Assembly: GCA_021324015.1 (NCBI GenBank)
Contig: JAJPJX010000136.1
Span: 1 to 64,000, forward strand
Direction: 5' to 3'
Length of the DNA stretch: 64,000 bases
Source: Solibacteraceae bacterium
GTDB taxonomy: Bacteria; Acidobacteriota; Terriglobia; Bryobacterales; Bryobacteraceae
Part shown: positions 1 through 7,867 of the stretch, in pieces
Position numbering within the stretch: the stretch's first letter is position 1
How the letters are laid out: each line of letters starts with the position of its first letter
The notes under the pieces: model-generated
What the model was told of the DNA's origin: nothing
Seen by the model: only the letters and a program-made list of their open reading frames with translations
The model's database searches: none
Made by a program: the position numbers and the translations under genes

Positions 1-108
1 GGAGCGGCCCAAGGCCGCCCCACTGACGATGACATGCTGCGCAGCATGGAACTCATCGGGCCGGTCCGGGTGAACGAACCAGCCTTTCCTGATTTCAGCG
101 TACGGCAT
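1..108 (-). CDS. N-terminal fragment of an unidentified protein, cut by the window edge
   Basis: An open frame on the minus strand begins with ATG at 108 and runs off the window with no stop. Its 36 codons read MPYAEIRKGWFVHPDRPDEF and onward, with mostly G or C in third position, as in neighbouring genes. There is no clear ribosome binding site; the bases before the ATG are C/T-rich. The plus-strand frame over the same bases is also open until about 150 but has poorer third-position GC. I do not recognise the family, and the reading is tentative. It would be transcribed in the same direction as the receptor gene that ends at 199. Confidence 0.35.
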   Translation of the reverse strand, partial: MPYAEIRKGWFVHPDRPDEFHAAQHVIVSGAALGRS

Positions 109-198
109 GGGGGAAGGGGGCACGGGGCGATTGGCGCGGCGCGGGATTGAAAACAGTAGGGATATTTTTCCGAACGAGTGGTGAATGGTATGGCTGCG

Positions 199-2679
199 CT
201 AATCCTTGCCCAGCCACCGGAGGAGGAACACCAGGTGGCGGCCTTCGCTGCCGAAGTAAGTCAGGTATTGCGGCGAGCCGATGATGTTGTTGGCGAGGGT
301 GGCGTTGTTGTGGTCCGTGATGTTGTTGAAGCCGCCGCGGATGGCGAAGCGGTACCCGCGCCAGCGGAAGCGGCGCTCGAGGTGCAAATTGAGATTGAAC
401 CAGAAGGGCAAGCGATGGCTGTTGACGGCGCCCACCACCTGCCCGTCAGGCTGCTGCACGGAAAACGGAAAACCATCCCGCGCCTCCAGTAAGTAAGCGA
501 TCGCCCAATTTTTCCTGGGCGTGGGGAGATAGGCCCAGCTCAGGAACCGATTGGGCGTATCCCAACTCATGCGGCCTACGTTGTCCGCAATCAGCAGCGG
601 CTGATCCACGCTCATGTCCACGACGGCGTTGGAGAGAGCACGCGAACGCGTATAGCTGGCCATCCATTCGTACCGGTCACCGAAGGACTGGCGCGCGCTG
701 ATTTCCGCGGAATCATAGACGTCGCGGCGGAAATTGGCCAAGGTGTAGATAGCGCCGAACGCCGCGCCGGGGTAAAGATCCGCTACTTCCGGCGGTGGGG
801 GAACACCCGGAAGGAGCATATTGGCATACGTAAAGCCGTGGCTCCCGCGCTTGCGCAGCAGATTCACGCCCAGTTGGATCCTGCGCGGAAGCCTTTGGTC
901 CACCTCGAAGCTCCAGTTCTGGTAGCGCGGCGCATCCAGGTGATGGTTCTGAATGGTGAACACCGTGATGGCCGGGCCGCCCACCGCCGCGCCGCCGGGA
1001 CCAAATTCCGTGGTGACCGCATACTGATCCATCGGGCGGGTGAAGAGCTGCACGCTGGTGGCATCGTAGACGACCGCGTAGCCGCCCGAAAAGCGAGTGT
1101 TTTTCAAAGCCGCGGGGGAATACGAAAACGAGACGCGGGGGGAGATCAGCGTATGGCGGATCAACTCGTCCCAATCCTGGCGGGCACCCGCTTCCAGCAC
1201 CAGGTTCGGCCGCACCCGCCAGGTGTCTACCACGTACGAGGACACTTCGGCGCTGGGCCGGCCGAGCACCCCGCTGCCGGCGAAGGTGGTGCGCTGGAGC
1301 AACTCGCCGGAGAGCCCGAACAGCTCGTAGCCGGTGCGCCGGAAATCCTGGGAATAAGCCAGGCGGTCCAGGTCCATGCCCAGCTTGAGCTGATGCCCAC
1401 CGGCCAGGTGAAACGACGGCAGGAACAGGTTGGCCAGCAACTGGTCGCGGCGCGAGGTTTGAACCCCGTCCACGTAGTAATTGCCGCGGTGGCCAAAGGG
1501 GGTGATCTGGTAGTAGTCCTGACCCTGCGGAATCTGGCGGTTGAAGGTGCGGTATTCCCCGACGCCTAGTTCCAACAGGGTGTTCCGCGCCAAGTAGATC
1601 TGGTCCTTGACGCTGTAGAACCAGGAGCGCTGCCGGCGATTGATGGTGGTCGGATAGGGGTCCAGCGCGCTCAGGCCTGTGCCGGGGGCGTTCCAGTAGT
1701 TGATCAGGATGTCCGCATAAAGGATATTTGCCGGCGTGATGTTGACCTGGTTGTGCAGCAGGTCGCTGGCGCGCATGCTGGTGGTGCGGTCCGGCTGCCC
1801 CTTGGGCAAACCGTCCACCACCAGGACGCTGTACTCGGCGTCCAAGGAATTGGAGAACCAGGCGCGTCCGCGGACGATCGGACCGGAGAGCGTCAGGCGC
1901 GGATCCCAGGTCCCGATGTGCGGGCCATGCCGCGTGTCCACGCCGGGCACGAAGTTGGTCGCGTTGTAGCGAAACTCGTCGGTGCCCAGTTGGGTGCGGA
2001 TGCCCAGCGTGCCCGCCGAGCCTTTCCCATATTCGGGTGAGAAGCGGCCACTGGTGTAATCCAGCGCGCTCACGGAATCCACGCTGACGTGGGCGGCCAG
2101 AGTGCCGGTGAGCGGATCGCTGATATTGAAACCATCCAGGGTGTAGAGCACCTGATTTTCGGCGCTGCCGTTGAAGTGCACGCCTCCAGCGGCGTCCTGC
2201 ACAACTCCCGGCATGAGCTTCATGCCGTTCTTGAGACTGCGGGTGGCGGGGTAGGGGATGTTTATGATCTCGGCGCCGGTCAGGGTCTGCCCTGAGCTGG
2301 TTTGCTCCAAGTCCATTTTGGAGGGTGTGGCGCTGACGTTTACGGATTGGAAGACTTCGCGTGTGTGATTCAGCACGAGGTGCAGTTCGGTGGGATGTTC
2401 ACTAATTTGGACCAGGCGATTCCGCAGCGCGAAATAGCCTGCGTGCCCGGCGGCGGCGAGGTAGTCGCCGGGGCCCGGCAAGACCAGCCGGAAGACACCG
2501 GTCGGTTCACTGACCGTCTGAAACTGCCGGCCGGAGGCTGCCGGCTCGCCGGGCGGCGACAGGACGACTTGCGCACCACCCACGCCAGCGCCATTCTCGT
2601 CGATGACCCGCCCTGTGAGGATCAACTCACCGGCCAAGGCCGGCAGGAAGAGGGCAAGGATACCCGCGACCAGCCGCAT
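199..2679 (-). CDS. TonB-dependent receptor-like outer membrane protein with carboxypeptidase-regulatory domain
   Basis: This is an 826-residue outer membrane protein. A signal peptide (about residues 1-16, ending ALA) is followed by a carboxypeptidase-regulatory-like Ig fold (about 20-100, GRVIDENGAGVGGAQV), a plug-like region (about 105-215, with LDGFNISDP) and a long beta-barrel-like remainder rich in aromatic residues. Family knowledge places such Oar-like proteins in outer membrane uptake of large or complex substrates, energised by TonB; the substrate cannot be read from sequence. It is shorter than the roughly 1150-residue paralogue at 8979. The frame opens at a GTG at 2688, but the ATG at 2679 is preferred because an AGGTGG ribosome binding site precedes it and the signal peptide starts there. 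It is divergent from the small secreted protein at 2763. Confidence 0.85.
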   Translation of the reverse strand: MRLVAGILALFLPALAGELILTGRVIDENGAGVGGAQVVLSPPGEPAASGRQFQTVSEPTGVFRLVLPGPGDYLAAAGHAGYFALRNRLVQISEHPTELHLVLNHTREVFQSVNVSATPSKMDLEQTSSGQTLTGAEIINIPYPATRSLKNGMKLMPGVVQDAAGGVHFNGSAENQVLYTLDGFNISDPLTGTLAAHVSVDSVSALDYTSGRFSPEYGKGSAGTLGIRTQLGTDEFRYNATNFVPGVDTRHGPHIGTWDPRLTLSGPIVRGRAWFSNSLDAEYSVLVVDGLPKGQPDRTTSMRASDLLHNQVNITPANILYADILINYWNAPGTGLSALDPYPTTINRRQRSWFYSVKDQIYLARNTLLELGVGEYRTFNRQIPQGQDYYQITPFGHRGNYYVDGVQTSRRDQLLANLFLPSFHLAGGHQLKLGMDLDRLAYSQDFRRTGYELFGLSGELLQRTTFAGSGVLGRPSAEVSSYVVDTWRVRPNLVLEAGARQDWDELIRHTLISPRVSFSYSPAALKNTRFSGGYAVVYDATSVQLFTRPMDQYAVTTEFGPGGAAVGGPAITVFTIQNHHLDAPRYQNWSFEVDQRLPRRIQLGVNLLRKRGSHGFTYANMLLPGVPPPPEVADLYPGAAFGAIYTLANFRRDVYDSAEISARQSFGDRYEWMASYTRSRALSNAVVDMSVDQPLLIADNVGRMSWDTPNRFLSWAYLPTPRKNWAIAYLLEARDGFPFSVQQPDGQVVGAVNSHRLPFWFNLNLHLERRFRWRGYRFAIRGGFNNITDHNNATLANNIIGSPQYLTYFGSEGRHLVFLLRWLGKD

Positions 2680-2762
2680 CGGTCCCACCTGGAAAGCCTG
2701 ACCTCATTATGATCCCTCCGCGCCTTCGGGGCGAAACCGGGGTTTAATCAAAAGAGGAGCCC

Positions 2763-3128
2763 ATGCGGATCGTCTGGTTGCTTCTGGCGGGACTCACGAT
2801 CGGGCAGGCGGGCGGGCAAGCGTTCTCGGGCAAGCCTGCCAGCGGCCGTTATGCGTTGATCCTGGCCGACCCGCCGGTCGCCGAACGCTACCACTCACCG
2901 GAAGAGATCCGCAGCCCGGAAGCCGCCGACTACCGGCGGCAGCTTGAAAAAGCGCAGGAAACCCTGCGCGCCGAGTTGGGCCGCCGCGGCATCCGGGTTA
3001 CCGGAGCCACCCAGATCCTGACGAACGCGGTCTACGTGGAGGCTGCCCGGAGCCGGGAAGCCGAACTGCGCAGCCTCAAGGGAGTCCGGAGCGTGGTGCC
3101 GATGGGCCGGGTGCGGCGCATGGAATGA
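2763..3128 (+). CDS. Small secreted standalone I9 (subtilase propeptide)-like protein
   Basis: This 121-residue protein has a signal peptide (about 1-19) and one folded segment resembling the inhibitor I9 / subtilisin prodomain: RYALILADPPVAERY, a charged helix with AQETLRAELGRRG, then VTGATQILTNAVYV, and an end of LKGVRSVVPMGRVRRME. In subtilases this domain assists folding and inhibits the protease; here the protein stops right after the prodomain and no catalytic S8 domain follows in any frame. It may therefore act as a separate protease inhibitor or chaperone in the periplasm. The start has a strong GAGGAG site six bases upstream. It ends 41 bases before the PfkB gene and may be cotranscribed with it. 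Confidence 0.7.
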   Translation: MRIVWLLLAGLTIGQAGGQAFSGKPASGRYALILADPPVAERYHSPEEIRSPEAADYRRQLEKAQETLRAELGRRGIRVTGATQILTNAVYVEAARSREAELRSLKGVRSVVPMGRVRRME

Positions 3129-3157
3129 AACAGCCCGGACCTCCGGATCCTCCCTGT

Positions 3158-3163
3158 TACAAT
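3158..3163 (+). promoter_or_regulatory. Candidate -10 hexamer for a leaderless pfkB-family mRNA
   Basis: TACAAT lies six bases before the ATG at 3170. With normal spacing transcription would begin at or within two bases of the ATG. No Shine-Dalgarno sequence is present. No good -35 element is seen, so this is a weak call. Confidence 0.4.
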
Positions 3164-3169
3164 CAAGCG

Positions 3170-4087
3170 ATGTCCGTCGTGGTTGTGGGATCGGTTGCAT
3201 ACGATGGCGTGGAAACGCCGCACGGAAAAGTGGACCGCATGCTGGGAGGAGCGGCCACCTACATTTCGCTCTCCGCAAGCTACTTCACTCCGGTGAAGAT
3301 CGTGGCGGTGGTGGGCGAGGACTTCGCCCGGGAGGACGTGGACCTGCTGGCAGGCCGGGGAATCGATCTCACGGGCCTGGAGCGGGTGCCGGGCAAGACC
3401 TTCTTCTGGGCCGGGGTCTATTCGGCCGACATGAACGACCGCACCACGCTGCGCACGGACTTGAACGTCTTCGCCGGATTCCAGCCGAAGCTGCCGCCCT
3501 CCTACCGCCAGGAACCCTATCTGCTGTTAGGCAACATCCAGCCGGCTTTGCAGCGCAGCGTGCGCGCGCAGATGGAGGGGGTCCGCCTGGCGGGCGGCGA
3601 CACCATGAATTACTGGATTCAGGACTACCGCGAGGAACTGCTGGCGACGCTGCGGGAGTGGGATTTCCTGCTGATCAACGACGGCGAAGCGCGGATGCTC
3701 TCCGGCGAGCACAACCTGCGGCGCGCCGCTGCCAGGATTCTGGATTTGGGGCCGCACACCCTGGTGGTGAAGCGCGGCGAATACGGGGCCATCCTGTTCC
3801 GCCGCGACGGCCACTTCCTGGCGCCGGGCTACCTGCTGGAGGACGTTTTCGATCCCACGGGCGCCGGCGATTGCTTTGCGGGCGGCTTCATCGGATACCT
3901 GGCGGAGCAGGGCGTCGATCCGCGAGATGGCGAAATTCCTTTCCCGGAGCTCAGCCGCGCGGTGATTTACGGCTCGGTGATGGGCAGCTTCTGCTGCGAA
4001 AAATTCGGCGTGGACCGCTTTCGCACCTTGACCCGCGCGGAAATTGATGCCCGCTACCAGGAATTCAAAACCTGCACCGCGTTCTAG
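3170..4087 (+). CDS. PfkB-family carbohydrate kinase
   Basis: This 305-residue cytoplasmic sugar or nucleoside kinase has the ribokinase fold. The N-terminal substrate-binding part reads VVVVGSVAYDGVETPHGKVDRMLGGAATY. The C-terminal PfkB signature DPTGAGDCFAGGF starts near residue 228 and contains the catalytic Asp and the anion hole. Sugar specificity cannot be assigned. I chose the ATG at 3170 rather than an upstream codon at 3125 because the kinase fold begins exactly at MSVVVVGS. There is no ribosome binding site; a TACAAT hexamer at 3158-3163 ends six bases before the ATG, which suggests a leaderless transcript. The 3' end overlaps the next gene by 41 bases, so the two are probably translationally coupled. 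Confidence 0.85.
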   Translation: MSVVVVGSVAYDGVETPHGKVDRMLGGAATYISLSASYFTPVKIVAVVGEDFAREDVDLLAGRGIDLTGLERVPGKTFFWAGVYSADMNDRTTLRTDLNVFAGFQPKLPPSYRQEPYLLLGNIQPALQRSVRAQMEGVRLAGGDTMNYWIQDYREELLATLREWDFLLINDGEARMLSGEHNLRRAAARILDLGPHTLVVKRGEYGAILFRRDGHFLAPGYLLEDVFDPTGAGDCFAGGFIGYLAEQGVDPRDGEIPFPELSRAVIYGSVMGSFCCEKFGVDRFRTLTRAEIDARYQEFKTCTAF

Positions 4088-5726
4088 CGGCGCGGGAGAG
4101 GCCGGAGAAATCTGGCCGGTTCTGCTGGTATTCGTCCTCCTGGCGGTCTGGAGCGCCGCAGCCGTAGCTTACTTCTACCGCCAGGGCTTCCTGCTGTACT
4201 ACGGCGACGCGGAAGCGCACCTGAACATTGCCCGGCGGATCGTGGATTCGCGCACACCGGGCTACGATCAGATCGGCACGGTCTGGCTGCCGCTGCTGCA
4301 CGTGCTGCTGATTCCGTTCGCGCGTGTGAATCACCTGTGGCAAAGCGGGCTGGCCGCTGCCTTTCCGAGCGCGGCAGCGTTTGTGCTGGCGGGCACGTTT
4401 CTGTTCGCCGCCGTACGGCGGATCTTCGCCAGCACGGCTGCGGCCGGGGCTGCCGCAGCCATCTTCGCCCTCAATCCGAACCTGCTGTACCTGCAATCCA
4501 CGGCGATGAGCGAGCCGCTGTTTCTGGCCACCCTGATGGGGCTGCTGTACTTCACCGTGCGGTTCGGCCGGAATCCTTGGTGGGGCTCTCTGGGGGGCGC
4601 CGCCCTGGCCTGCCTGGCCGGCACGCTGGCGCGCTATGAAGGCTGGTTTCTGATTCCGTTCGGAACGCTTTATGTGCTGTGCACCGGCCAGCACCAGCGC
4701 TGGCGCAAAGCGCTGGTGTTCGGCGCGATCGCGAGCCTGGGCCCGCTCTACTGGCTGGCGCACAACTGGTGGTGCTGCGGTTCGTGGCTGGCCTTCTTTT
4801 CCGGGCCGTATTCGGCCAAAGCCATTCAGGGTCACGCCCGCTATCCGGGGGAAGGCGACTGGGGGAAGGCCTGGCTGTACTTCCGCACGGCCGCGCGGCT
4901 GACAGCGGGGGCGCCGCTGGCGGCGTTGGGCCTGGCGGGCGCGGCCGTGGCCCTCGTTCGCAAAGCCTTCTGGCCGCTGCTGTTGCTTCTGCTGCCGCCG
5001 CTGTTCTATGTGTGGAGCATTCATTCGGCCGGCACACCCATCTTCGTGCCGGATTTGTGGCCGCACAGCTACTACAACACACGCTATGGCCTGGCGCTGT
5101 TGCCGGCCGCTGCCTTCGCCGCGGCGGCGCTGGCGCTTGTGGCTCCGCAGCGCGCCCGGGCCGCCACAGGCGCGGTCCTGGCGCTGGCCGCCTCGGCCCC
5201 CTGGCTGATCCATCCCGGACCGGAGAACTGGATCACGTGGAAAGAATCGCAGGTCAATTCCGAGGCGCGCCGCGCCTGGACCCGCCAGGCGGCGGAGTTC
5301 CTGCGTGGGCGCTACCGGCCCGGGTCCGGCATCATCACCACGGCGGGAGATCTGACCGGAATTTTCCGCACGATGGGCCTGCCGCTGAAAGAGGTGCTGA
5401 GCAACGATAACTGGCCGCTGTGGCCGGCAGCGGTCGCCCGGCCGGGACTCTTCCTGTGGGAAGAGTGGGCGGTAGTCACGGGCGGCGACCGGGTGCAGAC
5501 CGCGTTGAACTGGGGTTTTCGGGACGGCCCGCACTATCGCCTGGAGAAAACCATTATCGTTAAAGGTGCGCCGGTGCTGGAGATCTACCGGCGGACGGCG
5601 CCGCTGGCCGGCGCGCCACCCGGCCCATCCGCTCCCGAGAATGCGCATGAAAATTCCTTTTACGAAGGCGCACGGCGCCCGGAACGACTTTCTGCTCACG
5701 TGGGAAGAGGACGCGCCCGGCGGTGA
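4047..5726 (+). CDS. GT-C fold membrane glycosyltransferase (ArnT/PMT-like)
   Basis: This 559-residue integral membrane protein has about ten or more hydrophobic helices, the first near residues 20-40 (WPVLLVFVLLAVWSAAAVAY). After it comes an extracytoplasmic loop with the acidic GT-C motif YYGDAEAHLNIARRI (about 44-58) and the downstream GYDQIGTVWLPLLHV, as in enzymes that move sugars from polyprenyl-phosphate carriers to glycans, lipids or proteins outside the membrane. A large soluble C-terminal part follows. The start ATG lies inside the PfkB gene and the 3' end overlaps the DapF-like gene by 80 bases, so the genes form one unit. Donor and acceptor are unknown. Confidence 0.75.
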   Translation: MPATRNSKPAPRSSGAGEAGEIWPVLLVFVLLAVWSAAAVAYFYRQGFLLYYGDAEAHLNIARRIVDSRTPGYDQIGTVWLPLLHVLLIPFARVNHLWQSGLAAAFPSAAAFVLAGTFLFAAVRRIFASTAAAGAAAAIFALNPNLLYLQSTAMSEPLFLATLMGLLYFTVRFGRNPWWGSLGGAALACLAGTLARYEGWFLIPFGTLYVLCTGQHQRWRKALVFGAIASLGPLYWLAHNWWCCGSWLAFFSGPYSAKAIQGHARYPGEGDWGKAWLYFRTAARLTAGAPLAALGLAGAAVALVRKAFWPLLLLLLPPLFYVWSIHSAGTPIFVPDLWPHSYYNTRYGLALLPAAAFAAAALALVAPQRARAATGAVLALAASAPWLIHPGPENWITWKESQVNSEARRAWTRQAAEFLRGRYRPGSGIITTAGDLTGIFRTMGLPLKEVLSNDNWPLWPAAVARPGLFLWEEWAVVTGGDRVQTALNWGFRDGPHYRLEKTIIVKGAPVLEIYRRTAPLAGAPPGPSAPENAHENSFYEGARRPERLSAHVGRGRARR

Positions 5727-6441
5727 CTTGCCGGCGGTGGCGCGCGCGATCTGCGACCGCCATACCGGAATCGGGGCGGACGGCTGGATGCTGGTTTCCC
5801 GCGCGCAAGGCGATGAATCCGAGGGCGGCATCCGCCTGTTCAACTCCGATGGCAGCGAGCCGGAGATTTCCGGCAACGGCACGCGGTGCGCCGCCGCCTT
5901 TTTGATCCAGCACGGGCTGGCAGGGGAACAGGTCCGCATCCGCACCGGCGCAGGAGTCAAGCACCTGCGGCTGCTGGGCCGCGCGGGTCTTCATTTCGAA
6001 TTCGAGATGAACATGGGGCGGCCGGAATTTCAGGCGGAGCGCTTCCAACTTCCGCTCCCGGCCGGTCCGCGGGATGTGACCCTGGTGTGGGTGGGCAACC
6101 CGCAGTGCGCCGTGCCGGTGGATAATTTTGACTTCGACTGGCGCGCCATGGGCGCGGAGATCGAATCTCATGCGCAATTCCCGAACCGGACGAACGTCTC
6201 GTTTCTTCGCGCGCTCGACCGGCACACGTTGGAGGTGCGCTTTTTCGAACGCGGGGCTGGTGAGACGATGAGTTCCGGAACCGGTTCGACGGGAGCCTTT
6301 GCGGCCGGCATCCGGCGGGGCTGGATCGAAAGCCCCGGACGGGTCCTCACGCCGGCGGGCCCCATCGATCTGCGTTGGGATGGGGATATTTTTCTGTCCG
6401 GCCCGGCGGAAATCGTGGCCGAAGGCCATTTTCTGATGTGA
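5647..6441 (+). CDS. DapF-family epimerase-like protein with both catalytic cysteines replaced by serine
   Basis: The 264-residue length and layout match diaminopimelate epimerase: HGARNDF, GADG, NSDGSEP, VGNPQC and ERGAGET are in the expected order. In DapF the two catalytic bases are the Cys of the CGNG motif and the Cys of the ACGSG motif. Here the corresponding residues are Ser75 (ISGNGTRC) and Ser210 (SSGTGS), and the conserved NPH is NPQ. The fold is clear but classic two-cysteine racemisation is doubtful. The ATG at 5647 is preferred over 5641 because GAGA lies six bases upstream. It overlaps the glycosyltransferase by 80 bases and is 15 bases from the UDP-sugar dehydrogenase. It could be a low-activity DapF or an isomerase acting on another substrate. 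I therefore do not assign the dapF symbol. Confidence 0.8.
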   Translation: MKIPFTKAHGARNDFLLTWEEDAPGGDLPAVARAICDRHTGIGADGWMLVSRAQGDESEGGIRLFNSDGSEPEISGNGTRCAAAFLIQHGLAGEQVRIRTGAGVKHLRLLGRAGLHFEFEMNMGRPEFQAERFQLPLPAGPRDVTLVWVGNPQCAVPVDNFDFDWRAMGAEIESHAQFPNRTNVSFLRALDRHTLEVRFFERGAGETMSSGTGSTGAFAAGIRRGWIESPGRVLTPAGPIDLRWDGDIFLSGPAEIVAEGHFLM

Positions 6442-6456
6442 GAAAATAAGGAGTTT

Positions 6457-7782
6457 ATGTCCGAACTTACTGTCCCCACCGCCCCTGTGGCCGCTCTGCT
6501 GGAGGAAAAAATCAGAACCCGGCGCGCGCACGTTGGAGTTGTCGGCTTGGGCTATGTTGGCCTGCCCCTGGCGGTAGAATTCGCCAAAGCCGGATTCCAG
6601 GTGACCGGCATCGACCTCAGCGCGGAAAAGACCGGGCAAATCAACGCCGGCGTCTCCTACGTGGGCGACATCGCGAGCAGCGAGTTGGAACCTTTGGTGC
6701 GGGAGGGGACGCTCCGCGCCACGACGGATTTTGCCGCGGTAGCGGAACTGGACACGGTCAACATCTGCGTGCCCACGCCGCTGCGGAAGACCAAAGATCC
6801 GGACATGAGCTACATCGTCTCGGCCTGCCAGGAGATCGCCAAGTATTTCCACGCGGGCATGCTGGTGATTCTGGAGTCGACTACGTATCCGGGCACCACG
6901 GACGAAGTTGTGCTGCCGATGCTCGAGAAGCCGGGCTTACGCGTCGGGCGGGACTTTTTCCTGTGCTTTTCCCCGGAGCGGGTAGACCCGGGCAACGCCA
7001 GGTTCCAGACCCGCAACATCCCCAAGGTCGTGGGAGGAACGACGCCGGCCTGCACGGCGATTGGCGGCGCTTTTTATTCCCAGGCCCTGCAGAAAGTGGT
7101 GCCGGTCAGCTCGACGCAGGTGGCCGAAATGGTCAAGCTGCTCGAAAACACCTTCCGCATGATCAACATCGGGCTGGTCAACGAGATTGCGCTGATGTGT
7201 GACCGCATGGGCATCAACGTCTGGGAAGTGATCGAGGCGGCCTCGACCAAGCCTTTTGGCTTCATGCCCTTCTATCCCGGGCCGGGGCTGGGAGGGCATT
7301 GTATCCCGATCGACCCGTTTTATCTTTCCTGGAAGACCAAGCAGGCGGGCATCGAAGCCCGCTTCATCGAACTGGCCGGTTATATCAACGGACAGATGCC
7401 GCACTTCGTGGTGGACAAGATCCAGAACGCCCTGAATGACGCGGCTAAGCCGGTGAAAGGCTCACATGTGCACGTCATGGGTGTGGCATACAAGAAAGAC
7501 ATCGAGGACGTCCGCGAGTCCCCTGCCCTGGATGTGATTCTGTTGCTCGAGCGCCGCGGCGCCCGGATTACCTATTCCGATCCGCATGTGCCGCGCCTGC
7601 ACATGGATCGATTCGACCTGGTTTCGGAGCCGATGGAGACCGCGGCCAGCGCGGACTGTGTCGTGATCATCACGGACCACTCGGCTTTCGACTATGGCTG
7701 GCTGGCCGCAAGCGCCCGGCTGATCGTGGATACGCGCAACGCGCTCAAGGGCGTCTCCGGGTCGCACATCGTCCGGCTTTGA
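6457..7782 (+). CDS. UDP-sugar 6-dehydrogenase (WbpA/TviB type)
   Basis: This 441-residue NAD-dependent enzyme oxidises C6 of a UDP-sugar in two steps to the uronic acid; the closest-looking group is the UDP-N-acetylglucosamine/galactosamine dehydrogenases used for surface polysaccharides. The N-terminal Rossmann motif VVGLGYVGLP lies at about 28-37, the central lysine-bearing dimerisation region (VKLLENTFRMINIGLVNE) follows, and the catalytic Cys282 sits in GPGLGGHCIPIDPF. The C-terminal domain contains GVAYKKDIEDVRESP. The start has an AAGGAG site six bases upstream. It is the last gene of the 3170-7782 run and, together with the GT-C enzyme, points to a cell-envelope glycan. Confidence 0.88.
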   Translation: MSELTVPTAPVAALLEEKIRTRRAHVGVVGLGYVGLPLAVEFAKAGFQVTGIDLSAEKTGQINAGVSYVGDIASSELEPLVREGTLRATTDFAAVAELDTVNICVPTPLRKTKDPDMSYIVSACQEIAKYFHAGMLVILESTTYPGTTDEVVLPMLEKPGLRVGRDFFLCFSPERVDPGNARFQTRNIPKVVGGTTPACTAIGGAFYSQALQKVVPVSSTQVAEMVKLLENTFRMINIGLVNEIALMCDRMGINVWEVIEAASTKPFGFMPFYPGPGLGGHCIPIDPFYLSWKTKQAGIEARFIELAGYINGQMPHFVVDKIQNALNDAAKPVKGSHVHVMGVAYKKDIEDVRESPALDVILLLERRGARITYSDPHVPRLHMDRFDLVSEPMETAASADCVVIITDHSAFDYGWLAASARLIVDTRNALKGVSGSHIVRL

Positions 7783-7809
7783 CTGGCGCTTGTAAATCTT
7801 CGCCACAGC

Positions 7810-7846
7810 TATAGTTACCCATTGACAAAGTCCCCCCACAGGGGGA
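7810..7846 (+). promoter_or_regulatory. Candidate -10 and leader hairpin before the FecR-domain gene
   Basis: TATAGT at 7810-7815 is a good -10 candidate. Downstream, TCCCCC (7831-7836) and GGGGGA (7841-7846) can form a 6-bp GC stem with a CACA loop, just before the GGAGG ribosome binding site near 7850. The stem could protect the mRNA 5' end or tune translation. No terminator U-tract follows. Confidence 0.4.
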
Positions 7847-7867
7847 TGCTGGAGGTGGAGTCCGGCT

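Noticed and set aside
33-48. A 16-bp perfect palindrome (CATGCTGCGCAGCATG)
   Set aside because: It falls within the probable coding start at the window edge and has no promoter context; likely chance in GC-rich coding sequence.
4065-5960. A 631-codon minus-strand frame opposite the GT-C and DapF-like genes
   Set aside because: It lies fully antisense to well-supported genes and has low-complexity Arg/Gln/Pro-rich sequence, a normal by-product of high GC content.
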